Shown: piece by piece, positions 14,832 to 22,565 of the stretch
Numbering within the stretch: position 1 is the first letter of the stretch
Layout of the letters: the number at the start of each line of letters is the position of its first letter
Origin: an uncultured Dorea sp.
GTDB taxonomy: Bacteria > Bacillota > Clostridia > Lachnospirales > Lachnospiraceae
Direction: 5' to 3'
Assembly: GCA_910589275.1 (NCBI GenBank)
Contig: CAJUTH010000047.1
Location: forward strand, 1 to 22,673
Length of the DNA: 22,673 bases
Translations under genes and position numbers: made by a program
The notes under the pieces: generated by a model
Database searches by the model: none
Told to the model about the DNA's origin: nothing
What the model saw: the letters and a program-made list of their open reading frames with translations, nothing else

Positions 14832-15776
14832 ATGGAAGCAGGAAATGGATTTTTTGACCGTCTTGTGTCAGGATTGAATAAGACGAGGGATAATATCGTG
14901 TCCGGAATGGACAGCGTGTTCGGAGGATTTTCCAGCATTGACGAAGACTTCTACGAGGAGCTGGAAGAAGTGATGATCATGGGGGATTTGGGAGTGAAGG
15001 CTACCTATGAGATTCTGGACGATTTAAGGGCAAAGGTAAAGGAGCGGCATATCAAGGAGCCGGAAGCCTGCCGGGAAATCCTGATTGAGAGTATCAGGGA
15101 ACAGATGAGCGTGGGCGCGGTACAGTATGAATTTGAGGAAATGTATCCGGCGATTCTGGTAGTGGGTGTAAACGGCGTAGGCAAAACCACGACCATCGGG
15201 AAGCTTGCCGGCCAGTATCATGCTCAGGGGAAACGTGTGGTGATTGCAGCGGCGGATACTTTCCGGGCGGCGGCCGGGGAGCAGCTTAAAGAATGGGCGG
15301 ACAGAGCCCATGCGGAGCTGATCGGCGGGCAGGAAGGCTCCGACCCGGCGGCCGTGGTGTATGACGCGGTTGCGGCGGCTAAGGCAAGGAATGCGGATAT
15401 CCTTTTGTGCGATACTGCCGGGCGCCTCCATAATAAGAAAAACTTGATGGAAGAGTTAAGGAAGATCAACCGGATTATTGACCGGGAATATCCGGAAGCC
15501 TGCCGGGAGACCTTTGTGGTGCTGGATGCGACCACGGGACAGAATGCCTTGCAGCAGGCCAGAGAATTTAAGGAGGTCGCGGATATTACCGGGATCATCT
15601 TGACCAAGATGGACGGCACAGCCAAAGGCGGCATTGCGGTTGCAGTTCAGGCAGAGCTTGGCATTCCGGTGAAATATATCGGCGTGGGCGAGAAGCTGGA
15701 GGATTTGCAGAGGTTCGACCCGGATACCTTTGTGAGGGCGCTGTTCTCGCCGGAAGGGAAGAATGACGGAGAATAG
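14832..15776 (+). CDS. ftsY: Signal recognition particle receptor FtsY
   Basis: FtsY is the membrane-associated GTPase that docks SRP-ribosome complexes at the translocon. This 314-residue form has a short N-terminal amphipathic stretch (GFFDRLVSGLNKTRDNIVSG) instead of the long acidic A domain of E. coli, as in other Firmicutes. The NG domain shows G1 GVNGVGKTT (112-120), AADTFRAAAGEQL, G3 DTAGR, G4 TKMD and the closing GVGEKLEDLQRFDP. An AGGAGG site precedes the ATG. It ends TAG, immediately followed by an ATG of the next frame. Confidence 0.97.
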   Translation: MEAGNGFFDRLVSGLNKTRDNIVSGMDSVFGGFSSIDEDFYEELEEVMIMGDLGVKATYEILDDLRAKVKERHIKEPEACREILIESIREQMSVGAVQYEFEEMYPAILVVGVNGVGKTTTIGKLAGQYHAQGKRVVIAAADTFRAAAGEQLKEWADRAHAELIGGQEGSDPAAVVYDAVAAAKARNADILLCDTAGRLHNKKNLMEELRKINRIIDREYPEACRETFVVLDATTGQNALQQAREFKEVADITGIILTKMDGTAKGGIAVAVQAELGIPVKYIGVGEKLEDLQRFDPDTFVRALFSPEGKNDGE

Positions 15777-15869
15777 ATGAATGAAGAGCCGGAGGTTGTC
15801 GTGAACCCATGGATGGGCGGCAATGGGAGGAACCGGCCACAGAAAAAGAGCGACAGGGGGAAGGAATCA

Positions 15870-17084
15870 ATGTTGACGTTAGAGAAATTTGAGGAGGCCA
15901 GCGAACTGGTAAAGCGGGTGACCAATCCTACCAAGCTGATGTACAGCGAGTACTTAAGCGAACAGACCGGAGGGAAAGTATATCTGAAGCCTGAAAATAT
16001 GCAGTTTACCGGAGCCTATAAGGTGCGGGGCGCCTATTATAAGATCAGTACTCTTACGGACGAGGAGCGGGAGCGGGGGCTGATTACCGCGTCTGCGGGA
16101 AACCATGCCCAGGGCGTGGCCTATGCGGCACAGAAATACGGCTGTAAGGCAGTGGTAGTGATGCCCACTGGAACGCCTCTTATTAAGGTGAACCGGACCA
16201 AGGGGTACGGGGCGGAGGTGATCCTTTACGGCGATGTGTACGACGACGCCTGTGCTTATGCCCTCAAGCTTGCAGAGGAAAAGGGGTATACCTTTGTACA
16301 TCCCTTTGACGATCTGGATGTGGCTACCGGGCAGGGAACCATTGCTATGGAGATTGTACAAGAGCTTCCTACGGTGGATTATATTCTGGTACCCATCGGT
16401 GGCGGCGGGCTGATCACTGGGATCTCTGTGCTGGCGAAGATGCTGAATCCAAAGATCAAGGTGATCGGGGTAGAACCCGCCCAGGCGGCCAGTATGAAAG
16501 CCGCTCTGGAAGCGGGAGAGCCGGTAGAGCTTCCAAGCGCCAATACCATTGCCGACGGAACGGCAGTAAAGCGGGTGGGAGATCAGAATTTTCCTTATGT
16601 GAAGGAGAATGTAGATGATATTCTTCTGGTGGAGGACGAGGATCTGATCGGCGCCTTTCTGGATTTGGTGGAAAACCACAAGATGATCGTGGAAAATTCC
16701 GGTCTTCTTACGGTGGCGGCTCTAAAGCAGATGAACCTGAAGGGGAAAAAGGCGGTTGCAGTTCTTAGCGGCGGTAATATGGATGTGATCACCATGTCCT
16801 CCATCGTGCAGCACGGCTTGATTCAGAGAGGACGGATTTTCTCCGTATCTGTGCTGCTTCCGGATAAGCCGGGCGAACTGGTAAGGGTAGCGTCTGCCAT
16901 TGCAAACGCCAAGGGTAATGTGATTAAGCTGGAGCATAACCAGTTTGTGAGCACCAACCGGCATGCGGCGGTAGAACTGCGTATTACTATGGAGTCCTTT
17001 GGGACGGAGCATAAGAAGGAGATCATGGCGGCGTTAAGAGATGCGGGCTTTGAGCCGGAGGAAATCGGAGCCAAGCTGTATTAA
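15870..17084 (+). CDS. ilvA: Threonine ammonia-lyase (dehydratase) with C-terminal ACT domain
   Basis: This 404-residue PLP enzyme deaminates threonine (and often serine) to 2-oxobutyrate. The PLP lysine is Lys51 in TGAYKVRGAYYK, and the phosphate-binding glycine loop is PIGGGGLITG near 175. The C-terminal quarter (about 325-404: FSVSVLLPDKPGELVRVASAIA) is a single ACT domain, the layout of the medium-length, TdcB-like form. The frame stays open to an ATG at 15777 abutting the ftsY stop, but those 31 codons are low-complexity with no family match; the ATG at 15870 has GGGGGAAGG upstream. Its position after ftsY, where ylxM/ffh often lie, is unusual. Whether it serves isoleucine synthesis or threonine fermentation is undecided. 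Confidence 0.9.
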   Translation: MLTLEKFEEASELVKRVTNPTKLMYSEYLSEQTGGKVYLKPENMQFTGAYKVRGAYYKISTLTDEERERGLITASAGNHAQGVAYAAQKYGCKAVVVMPTGTPLIKVNRTKGYGAEVILYGDVYDDACAYALKLAEEKGYTFVHPFDDLDVATGQGTIAMEIVQELPTVDYILVPIGGGGLITGISVLAKMLNPKIKVIGVEPAQAASMKAALEAGEPVELPSANTIADGTAVKRVGDQNFPYVKENVDDILLVEDEDLIGAFLDLVENHKMIVENSGLLTVAALKQMNLKGKKAVAVLSGGNMDVITMSSIVQHGLIQRGRIFSVSVLLPDKPGELVRVASAIANAKGNVIKLEHNQFVSTNRHAAVELRITMESFGTEHKKEIMAALRDAGFEPEEIGAKLY

Positions 17085-17093
17085 GGGAGATCA

Positions 17094-17142
17094 GAAACAT
17101 CCCGCACAGACAAAATCCAATCTTGTCTGTGCGGGATGTTTC
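17094..17142 (+). terminator. Terminator of the ftsY-ilvA transcript
   Basis: A perfect 20-bp stem (17094-17113 with 17123-17142) around a 9-base loop is followed by TTTATA. It is among the strongest hairpins here and isolates the citrate operon from upstream transcription. Confidence 0.9.
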
Positions 17143-17193
17143 TTTATACACAAAGGGCAACCCAAATGTTTGGCAGGATCTTTGACTTTGGGG

Positions 17194-17222
17194 TTGACAG
17201 GAAATGTATAATTGTATACAAT
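17194..17222 (+). promoter_or_regulatory. Promoter of the Re-citrate synthase operon
   Basis: TTGACA (17194-17199), a 17-base spacer and TACAAT (17217-17222) form a near-consensus SigA promoter. The predicted start near 17229 gives a leader of about 47 bases with the ribosome site AAGGAG at 17262-17267. Confidence 0.8.
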
Positions 17223-17228
17223 TATACA
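17205..17228. promoter_or_regulatory. Perfect 24-bp palindromic operator over the -10 box
   Basis: TGTATAATTGTA at 17205-17216 is followed by its exact reverse complement at 17217-17228, so the site covers the spacer and the whole -10 box. The central TTGTATACAA resembles GntR-family operators. The likely ligand protein is the GntR/FCD regulator encoded in the same operon, giving autoregulated repression; that link is inference. Confidence 0.75.
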
Positions 17229-17245
17229 CGTTAAAGTTTTAACGT
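17228..17245. promoter_or_regulatory. Second palindrome at the transcription start
   Basis: ACGTTAAA (17228-17235) and TTTAACGT (17238-17245) form an 18-bp inverted repeat with a 2-base centre, right at the predicted start of transcription. Its sequence differs from the upstream palindrome, so a second regulator, or a small 5' hairpin in the mRNA, is possible. Confidence 0.5.
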
Positions 17246-17275
17246 TTTGTTTTAGGATGATAAGGAGAGAGTAAG

Positions 17276-18667
17276 ATGGATAACAGAAAAGTATATTTGA
17301 ACGAACACTCAAACCTCCTGCAGTTAGAGGAGCATATGTACCCCTTGGTAGATGTAAAGACGCCTAATGTTTTTCGTAATCTGTTCCATTATGACGAGAT
17401 ACCGAAGATTGCATTTAACGACAGGATCGTGCCGCACCATATGCCGGATCATATCTGGATTACGGATACTACCTTCCGGGACGGGCAGCAGTCCAGAGCA
17501 CCCTACAGCACGGAGCAGATCGTAACAATCTACGACTATTTCCACAGGCTTGGCGGGCCGAAGGGCAAGATCAAGCAGTGTGAATTTTTTCTATACAGCA
17601 AGAAGGATCGGGACGCAGTATATCGATGTATGGAGAAGGGATATAAATTTCCGGAGGTCACTAGCTGGATTCGGGCAAGCAAGAAGGATTTTGAACTGGT
17701 GAAGGAGATCGGGATGCCGGAGACCGGCATTTTGGTGAGCTGTTCGGATTACCATATCTTCTATAAATTAAAGATGACCAGAAGAGAGTGCATGGAGCAT
17801 TATCTGTCGGTGGTGAGGGAATGTCTGGAGACCGGGATCAGCCCAAGATGCCATCTGGAGGATATTACAAGATCGGATATTTATGGCTTTGTGATCCCCT
17901 TCTGCCTAGAATTGATGAATCTTATGGAGGAATATCGGATTCCGATAAAGATTCGGGTGTGCGATACCATGGGATATGGAGTCAATTATCCCGGCGCAGT
18001 GATACCGAGATCGATTCCGGGCATTATTTATGGGATCCGGGTTCATGCGGGAGTGCCAAGCGAATTGATTGAATTTCACGGACATAACGATTTTTATAAA
18101 GCAGTCAGCAATTCTACAACGGCCTGGCTGTATGGAGCCAGCGGCGTGAACTGTTCCTTGTTTGGGATTGGGGAGCGCACCGGGAATACGCCGTTAGAGG
18201 CGATGGTATTTGAGTATGCGCAGCTACGCGGAACCCTTGACGGCATGGATACGACGGTGATTACGGAGCTTGCAGAGTATTTTGAGAAGGAGATTGGCTA
18301 CCGGGTTCCTTCTAGAACGCCTTTTGTGGGCAGGAATTTTAATGTCACGAGAGCCGGGATTCATGCGGACGGCCTCTTGAAAAATGAGGAAATTTATAAT
18401 ATATTTGACACGGAGAAATTTTTGAACCGGGCGCCTCTTGTGGCGGTGTCCAATACGTCGGGGCTTGCGGGGATCGCCCATTGGATTAATACGTATTTTC
18501 GTCTGCCGGAGGAGAAGCAGGTGGATAAGGGCTGTGAATTAACGGCTATGGTGAAAGCCTGGGTGGATGAAGAATACGAGGGCGGACGCGTGACGGTGCT
18601 CACGGACGAGGAGCTTTTGAAGGTCATAGACGATGCCTGCGGGAAGCTTGGCATTGCACTGGTATAG
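17276..18667 (+). CDS. Re-citrate synthase (isopropylmalate/homocitrate synthase-like)
   Basis: This 463-residue protein is a DRE-TIM metallolyase-type Claisen enzyme. The metal/active-site motif is DTTFRDGQQ (Asp64, Arg68, Asp69), and the metal-binding HGHND is at His268, His270, Asp272. TRAGIHADG resembles the conserved His loop of homocitrate and isopropylmalate synthases. It lacks the C-terminal LeuA regulatory domain. Overall it matches the clostridial Re-face-specific citrate synthase known from C. kluyveri, which makes citrate from oxaloacetate and acetyl-CoA. The isocitrate dehydrogenase two genes downstream strongly supports citrate rather than leucine or lysine synthesis. AAGGAG precedes the ATG by 8 bases. 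Homocitrate synthase is the main alternative. Confidence 0.87.
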   Translation: MDNRKVYLNEHSNLLQLEEHMYPLVDVKTPNVFRNLFHYDEIPKIAFNDRIVPHHMPDHIWITDTTFRDGQQSRAPYSTEQIVTIYDYFHRLGGPKGKIKQCEFFLYSKKDRDAVYRCMEKGYKFPEVTSWIRASKKDFELVKEIGMPETGILVSCSDYHIFYKLKMTRRECMEHYLSVVRECLETGISPRCHLEDITRSDIYGFVIPFCLELMNLMEEYRIPIKIRVCDTMGYGVNYPGAVIPRSIPGIIYGIRVHAGVPSELIEFHGHNDFYKAVSNSTTAWLYGASGVNCSLFGIGERTGNTPLEAMVFEYAQLRGTLDGMDTTVITELAEYFEKEIGYRVPSRTPFVGRNFNVTRAGIHADGLLKNEEIYNIFDTEKFLNRAPLVAVSNTSGLAGIAHWINTYFRLPEEKQVDKGCELTAMVKAWVDEEYEGGRVTVLTDEELLKVIDDACGKLGIALV

Positions 18668-18700
18668 CGGCCGGTATTTGAGCCGGGGAGATAAGAGGAA

Positions 18701-19354
18701 ATGGAAGAATATCAGGATCATTCTCTGAGGGGAAGAGTTTTCCAGAGGATCAGGGAGGACATTTTAACAGGAGTTTACAGGGACGGGGAGGAGCTTCGGG
18801 AGATTACCCTTGGGGAGAGGCTGGGAGTCAGCAGGACTCCGGTTCGGGAGGCTCTCAGACAGTTAGAGCTGGAAGGGCTGGTGGCGATCGTGCCAAATAA
18901 AGGGGCTTATGTGACTGCTATCAGTCAGAAGGACGTGAGGGATATCTATCAAATCCGTTCTCTTTTAGAGGGCTTGTGTGCCAGATGGGCTACGAAGCGT
19001 ATCACCCAGAAACAGATTGAGGAGCTGGAGGAGATCGTACTGCTTGCGGAATTTCATCTGCGAAAGGACGCGGAGGGCAGGGCAAGACAGGTATCGGAGC
19101 TTGACGGAAGATTCCATCAGGTGCTCTATGAGGCTTCGGACAGCCGGATTCTCGAACATGTGTTGAAGGATTTTCACAAGTATGTTAAAATGGCAAGGCA
19201 GATGTCCGTAGGGACTTCCGACCGGGCGGAGCAGTCCATAGCAGAGCATAAGGGGATTTTAGAGGCGATCAGGAGCCGGGATGAGGATCTGGCCGAGAAA
19301 CTGGCGGATCGGCATATCATGAACGTGATGAAAAACCTCCATATCGAGAGTTAG
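18701..19354 (+). CDS. GntR-family (FCD subfamily) transcriptional regulator
   Basis: This 217-residue regulator sits between Re-citrate synthase and isocitrate dehydrogenase. The winged helix covers about residues 8-75, with the recognition region GERLGVSRTPVREALRQLELEGLV and the wing VPNKGAYVT. The all-helical FCD effector domain (about 80-212) carries ELDGRFHQVLYEAS, EHKGILEAI and DRHIMNVMKNL, whose Asp and His residues usually bind a metal and an organic-acid ligand. FCD regulators commonly sense carboxylates, so citrate, isocitrate or 2-oxoglutarate are plausible here, but this is inferred. Its probable operator is the 24-bp palindrome upstream of the operon. AAGAGGAA precedes the ATG. 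Confidence 0.9.
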   Translation: MEEYQDHSLRGRVFQRIREDILTGVYRDGEELREITLGERLGVSRTPVREALRQLELEGLVAIVPNKGAYVTAISQKDVRDIYQIRSLLEGLCARWATKRITQKQIEELEEIVLLAEFHLRKDAEGRARQVSELDGRFHQVLYEASDSRILEHVLKDFHKYVKMARQMSVGTSDRAEQSIAEHKGILEAIRSRDEDLAEKLADRHIMNVMKNLHIES

Positions 19355-19467
19355 CGGATGGAAGGCCCTCCTGTTGATGCTGGAGGAACGTGCGGAGGAA
19401 TTTGACAGAAAGATCGGACCGTATGAAGAATTTGAATGGGACAGATCTATGGGAAGGGAGCAGGAAC

Positions 19468-20664
19468 ATGGCAAAGATTAAGATGACCACACCGATTGTG
19501 GAGATGGATGGAGACGAGATGACGAGGATTCTCTGGAAGATGATCAAGGATCACCTTTTAGAGCCTTATATTGAGCTGAATACAGAGTATTACGATTTGG
19601 GGCTTAAGCACCGCAATGAGACGGACGATCAGGTTACCATAGACTCTGCCAATGCGACGAAGAAATATAAGGTTGCGGTAAAATGCGCGACGATCACGCC
19701 CAATGCCGCCCGCATGACAGAGTATGACCTGAAGGAAATGTGGAAGAGCCCCAACGGAACAATCCGGGCGATTTTAGATGGCACGGTATTCCGCGCTCCG
19801 ATTGTAGTAAAGGGCATCGAGCCTTATGTAAGAAATTGGAAAAAGCCCATTACCATTGCAAGACATGCTTACGGCGATGTGTATAAGGCTTCGGAGATGA
19901 AAATACCGGGCGCCGGAAAGGCGGAGCTTGTCTATACGGCTAAGGACGGAAGCGAGACGAGAGAACTGATCCATGATTTTGAAGGGCCGGGGATCATTCA
20001 GGGCATGCACAATATCAATGGTTCCATCGAGAGCTTTGCGAGAAGCTGCTTTAACTATGCGCTGGACACAAAGCAGGATTTGTGGTTTGCTTCAAAGGAT
20101 ACTATTTCCAAGAAGTATGACCATACCTTTAAGGATATTTTTCAGGATATTTTCGACGCCGAGTATCAGGAGAAGTTTGAAAAGGCAGGCATTGTGTATT
20201 TCTATACGCTGATTGACGATGCAGTTGCCCGGGTAATGAAGTCTGAGGGAGGCTATATCTGGGCATGTAAGAATTACGACGGCGACGTGATGAGCGACAT
20301 GGTGTCTTCTGCTTTTGGGTCGCTGGCTATGATGACTTCTGTGCTGGTGTCTCCAGACGGATACTACGAGTATGAGGCGGCACACGGAACGGTGCAGCGC
20401 CATTATTATAAACATTTGAAGGGCGAGGAGACCTCCACCAATTCTGTGGCGACTATTTTCGCATGGACCGGGGCTTTGCGCAAACGCGGGGAATTGGACG
20501 GCAACCAGGAACTGATGGAATTTGCGGACAAGCTGGAGAAGGCGACGGTGGATACTATCGAGAGCGGAGAGATGACGAAGGATTTGGCGCTGATCACATC
20601 CATAGAGAACCCGACGGTGTTAAACAGCGAGGAATTTATTAAGGCGATTGCAAAAAGGCTGTAG
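19468..20664 (+). CDS. icd: NADP-type isocitrate dehydrogenase
   Basis: This 398-residue enzyme oxidatively decarboxylates isocitrate to 2-oxoglutarate. Family blocks include MAKIKMTTPIVEMDGDEMTR, KCATITPNAARM, MWKSPNGTIRAILDGTVFR, and the C-terminal AAHGTVQRHY. They match the homodimeric, eukaryote-like (subfamily II) enzymes, which use NADP, rather than the E. coli type. The frame is open upstream to a GTG at 19390, but the family N-terminus and an AGGA site support the ATG at 19468. The 113-base gap after the regulator contains TTGACA (19402-19407) and AAGAAT (19426-19431), 18 bases apart, a possible secondary promoter. With Re-citrate synthase it would feed glutamate synthesis. Confidence 0.94.
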   Translation: MAKIKMTTPIVEMDGDEMTRILWKMIKDHLLEPYIELNTEYYDLGLKHRNETDDQVTIDSANATKKYKVAVKCATITPNAARMTEYDLKEMWKSPNGTIRAILDGTVFRAPIVVKGIEPYVRNWKKPITIARHAYGDVYKASEMKIPGAGKAELVYTAKDGSETRELIHDFEGPGIIQGMHNINGSIESFARSCFNYALDTKQDLWFASKDTISKKYDHTFKDIFQDIFDAEYQEKFEKAGIVYFYTLIDDAVARVMKSEGGYIWACKNYDGDVMSDMVSSAFGSLAMMTSVLVSPDGYYEYEAAHGTVQRHYYKHLKGEETSTNSVATIFAWTGALRKRGELDGNQELMEFADKLEKATVDTIESGEMTKDLALITSIENPTVLNSEEFIKAIAKRL

Positions 20665-20685
20665 TTACAATTCTACGTATAGCTG

Positions 20686-20711
20686 GCCGTCACTATTGCA
20701 GTAGTGACGGC
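20686..20711 (+). terminator. Terminator of the citrate operon
   Basis: A perfect 10-bp stem (20686-20695 with 20702-20711) with a 6-base loop is followed by TATTTTCTT. It lies between two genes that converge, so it may also hinder transcription from the minus strand. Confidence 0.85.
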
Positions 20712-20723
20712 TATTTTCTTAAA

Positions 20724-21368
20724 TCATAAATCCTCTAAATTAATTCCTTTCGGCGTGTTCATATGCCGGAGCGTATGCTCGTAGACCTGTTCGATATTGC
20801 CGGAGGACATGGCATCTAAGATTGCCGTGTGCTCCCGGCAGGTATTTTCCATGCGACCCTTATGGGAAAGGGACAGCGCGGCCAGCCGCTGCATCCGGTA
20901 CATGTAGGATGCAAAAATCGAAGAGAACTGGCTGTTTCCGATATAGCTTATGATTTTGCGATGAAACTGAAAATCGTATTCAATAAATTCTTCAATGGAG
21001 TGGCTGGTATTCATAATCTGTTCCATGTTCCGGGTCAGGCCTTCTAACTCGAACAGCAGCTTCTTTGCCTTGGCAGTGGAAGCGTTTTTGGCAATCTCAA
21101 CGGTGCAGTAGCCCTCTAGGGCGGAACGGATCTGGAAGGTTTCCGTCACGTCCTTCTTTGTCAGTTGGTGGAGCTGAAATCCCTTGCTTGGGATAATGTC
21201 AATATAGCCTTCCTGAACCAGACGGTGAACCGCGTCACGAAATGGTGTGCGGGAGATTCCGAGTTCTCTGGAAAGCTTGGTCTCGGAATAAATCTTGTTG
21301 TAGGTAAGTTTTTGGCTGGCAATTAAGTTCTTTAAATGCTCGTAAGCCTGCTCATTGAGAGAAACCAT
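20724..21368 (-). CDS. GntR-family (FCD subfamily) regulator divergent to the HSDH gene
   Basis: This 214-residue regulator has a winged helix at about residues 5-70 (SETKLSRELGISRTPFRDAVHRLVQEGYIDIIPSKGF) and an FCD ligand domain at about 76-205. The latter includes YDFQFHRKIISYIGNS, REHTAILDAM and HTLRHM, holding the usual Asp/His metal positions. It is related to, but clearly different from, the regulator at 18701. AAGGAG lies 9 bases before the ATG. It is divergent from the 7-alpha-HSDH-like gene across 280 bases, an arrangement typical of a regulator and its target. Control by a bile acid is conceivable but unproven. Confidence 0.9.
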   Translation of the reverse strand: MVSLNEQAYEHLKNLIASQKLTYNKIYSETKLSRELGISRTPFRDAVHRLVQEGYIDIIPSKGFQLHQLTKKDVTETFQIRSALEGYCTVEIAKNASTAKAKKLLFELEGLTRNMEQIMNTSHSIEEFIEYDFQFHRKIISYIGNSQFSSIFASYMYRMQRLAALSLSHKGRMENTCREHTAILDAMSSGNIEQVYEHTLRHMNTPKGINLEDL

Positions 21369-21398
21369 ATGTTCACGCTCCTTTTCTGGGTTTATTTT

Positions 21399-21428
21399 AT
21401 CATATCTGGCCGGATATTAGTAGTCCAA
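21399..21428 (-). promoter_or_regulatory. Promoter of the divergent GntR gene
   Basis: On the minus strand, TTGGAC (21428-21423) and TATGAT (21404-21399) are spaced by 18 bases, giving a leader of about 25 bases to the ATG at 21368. Confidence 0.6.
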
Positions 21429-21480
21429 TCAGTATTTCGTAACATTATTTTTCATAATAAACAGACAAAATGGAACTAAA

Positions 21481-21489
21481 TGGTTACCA
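21481..21489. promoter_or_regulatory. Possible GntR-type operator TGGT-T-ACCA
   Basis: TGGT and ACCA flank a single T, a short symmetric core resembling the TGGT/ACCA half-sites of FadR-class GntR regulators. It lies 14 bases upstream of the -35 box of the HSDH gene. The site is short and may be chance. Confidence 0.3.
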
Positions 21490-21503
21490 ATTTCTTGATT
21501 TTA

Positions 21504-21532
21504 TTGATCGATTCCAAAAAAAGAGTTAAAAT
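21504..21532 (+). promoter_or_regulatory. Promoter of the 7-alpha-HSDH-like gene
   Basis: TTGATC (21504-21509), a 17-base spacer and TAAAAT (21527-21532) suggest a SigA-type promoter, leaving a leader of about 110 bases before the AGGAGG at 21635-21640. Confidence 0.6.
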
Positions 21533-21648
21533 ATACGTGAATACATGAAATTCTCAATCATTTCCATTGCTTAAGATAAGTTCTCTGATATTTATAGGCC
21601 ATATGGGAAGGCTTTGAGGAAACATACAAATTTTAGGAGGTTTTATTT

Positions 21649-22446
21649 ATGAGGTTAAAAGGAAAAGTAGTACTGATTACAGCATCGACGAGAGGAATCG
21701 GGCTTGCAACGGTGAAGGCATGCGCGAAGGAAGGCGCGAAGGTTTACATGGCTGCAAGGAATCTGGAACTTGCGAAATCAGTGGCCGACGGACTGAATGC
21801 AGAGGGCGGCGATGTAAAATATGTATACAATGACGCGACGAAGGAAGAGACCTTCACGACGATGATTGAGGAAGTGATCGAGAAGGAAGGACGTATCGAC
21901 GTACTGGTAAATAACTTTGGTACGTCTAATCCGAGGGAGGATCTGGATCTTGCGAATACAGATGTGAATGTATTTATCAATACCGTTAATATTAATTTGA
22001 AGAGCGTATTTATTGCGTCTCAGACAGCGGTAAAGCAGATGGCAAAGACGGGCGGCGGAAGCATCATTAATATTTCTTCCGTAGGAGGAGCGACTCCGGA
22101 TATTTCACAGGTTGCTTATGGAACCAGCAAGGCGGCGATCAATTATCTGACGAAGCTGACGGCGGTTCATGAAGCGCGGCACAATATCCGTTGTAATGCA
22201 GTGCTGCCGGGCATGACTGCAACGGACGCTGTGCAGAACAATCTGACGGATGGCTTCCGCGATTTGTTCCTAAAGCATACCCCAATCCGCAGAATGGGCC
22301 TGCCGGAAGAGATTGCTGCGGCAGTTGTATATTTTGCAAGCGATGATTCGGCGTTTACAACCGGACAGATCATGACAGTTTCAGGCGGATTTGGGCTTGC
22401 AACGCCAGTATTCGGAGATCTGGTAGAGAGTTCAGACCGCAGATAG
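21649..22446 (+). CDS. hdhA: NADP-type 7-alpha-hydroxysteroid dehydrogenase (short-chain dehydrogenase)
   Basis: This 265-residue protein is a classical short-chain dehydrogenase. The cofactor loop is TASTRGIG (11-18), with Arg15 and Arg38 suited to NADP; NNFG lies at 88-91. The catalytic set is Ser144, Tyr157 and Lys161, with Asn115 the likely fourth member. From memory, the N-terminal MRLKxKV, the VYNDATKEET block and the C-terminal SGGFGLATPxFGDL are very close to the NADP-dependent bile-acid 7-alpha-HSDH of [Clostridium] scindens and differ more from the C. sordellii enzyme. It would reversibly oxidise the 7-alpha hydroxyl of cholate or chenodeoxycholate. The gene stands alone with its own promoter and terminator. 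A different alcohol substrate cannot be excluded from sequence alone. Confidence 0.82.
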   Translation: MRLKGKVVLITASTRGIGLATVKACAKEGAKVYMAARNLELAKSVADGLNAEGGDVKYVYNDATKEETFTTMIEEVIEKEGRIDVLVNNFGTSNPREDLDLANTDVNVFINTVNINLKSVFIASQTAVKQMAKTGGGSIINISSVGGATPDISQVAYGTSKAAINYLTKLTAVHEARHNIRCNAVLPGMTATDAVQNNLTDGFRDLFLKHTPIRRMGLPEEIAAAVVYFASDDSAFTTGQIMTVSGGFGLATPVFGDLVESSDRR

Positions 22447-22474
22447 GAATTATATATTCATTACGTACTTACAT

Positions 22475-22534
22475 AATGCAGCCAGCCTCTTCATCCGGTA
22501 TCAGATAGATCGAAGAGAGCTGGCTGCATTTTAC
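22475..22534 (+). terminator. Terminator of the 7-alpha-HSDH-like gene
   Basis: AATGCAGCCAGC (22475-22486) pairs with 22519-22530. After a one-base bulge the stem continues with CTCTTC (22487-22492) and GAAGAG (22512-22517). TTTTA follows. It could act in both directions and so also end the minus-strand frame beyond. Confidence 0.85.
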
Positions 22535-22565
22535 ATGACTTTTACTTTTCTTAAGAATAGATCGG

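Noticed and set aside
15954..16679. 241-codon minus-strand frame inside ilvA
   Set aside because: It is a shadow of the threonine dehydratase, lacks a ribosome site and shows no family motif.
19390..19467. Longer isocitrate dehydrogenase beginning at GTG 19390
   Set aside because: The 26 extra residues do not match the family, and the standard N-terminus MAKIKMTTPIVEMDGDE begins at 19468.
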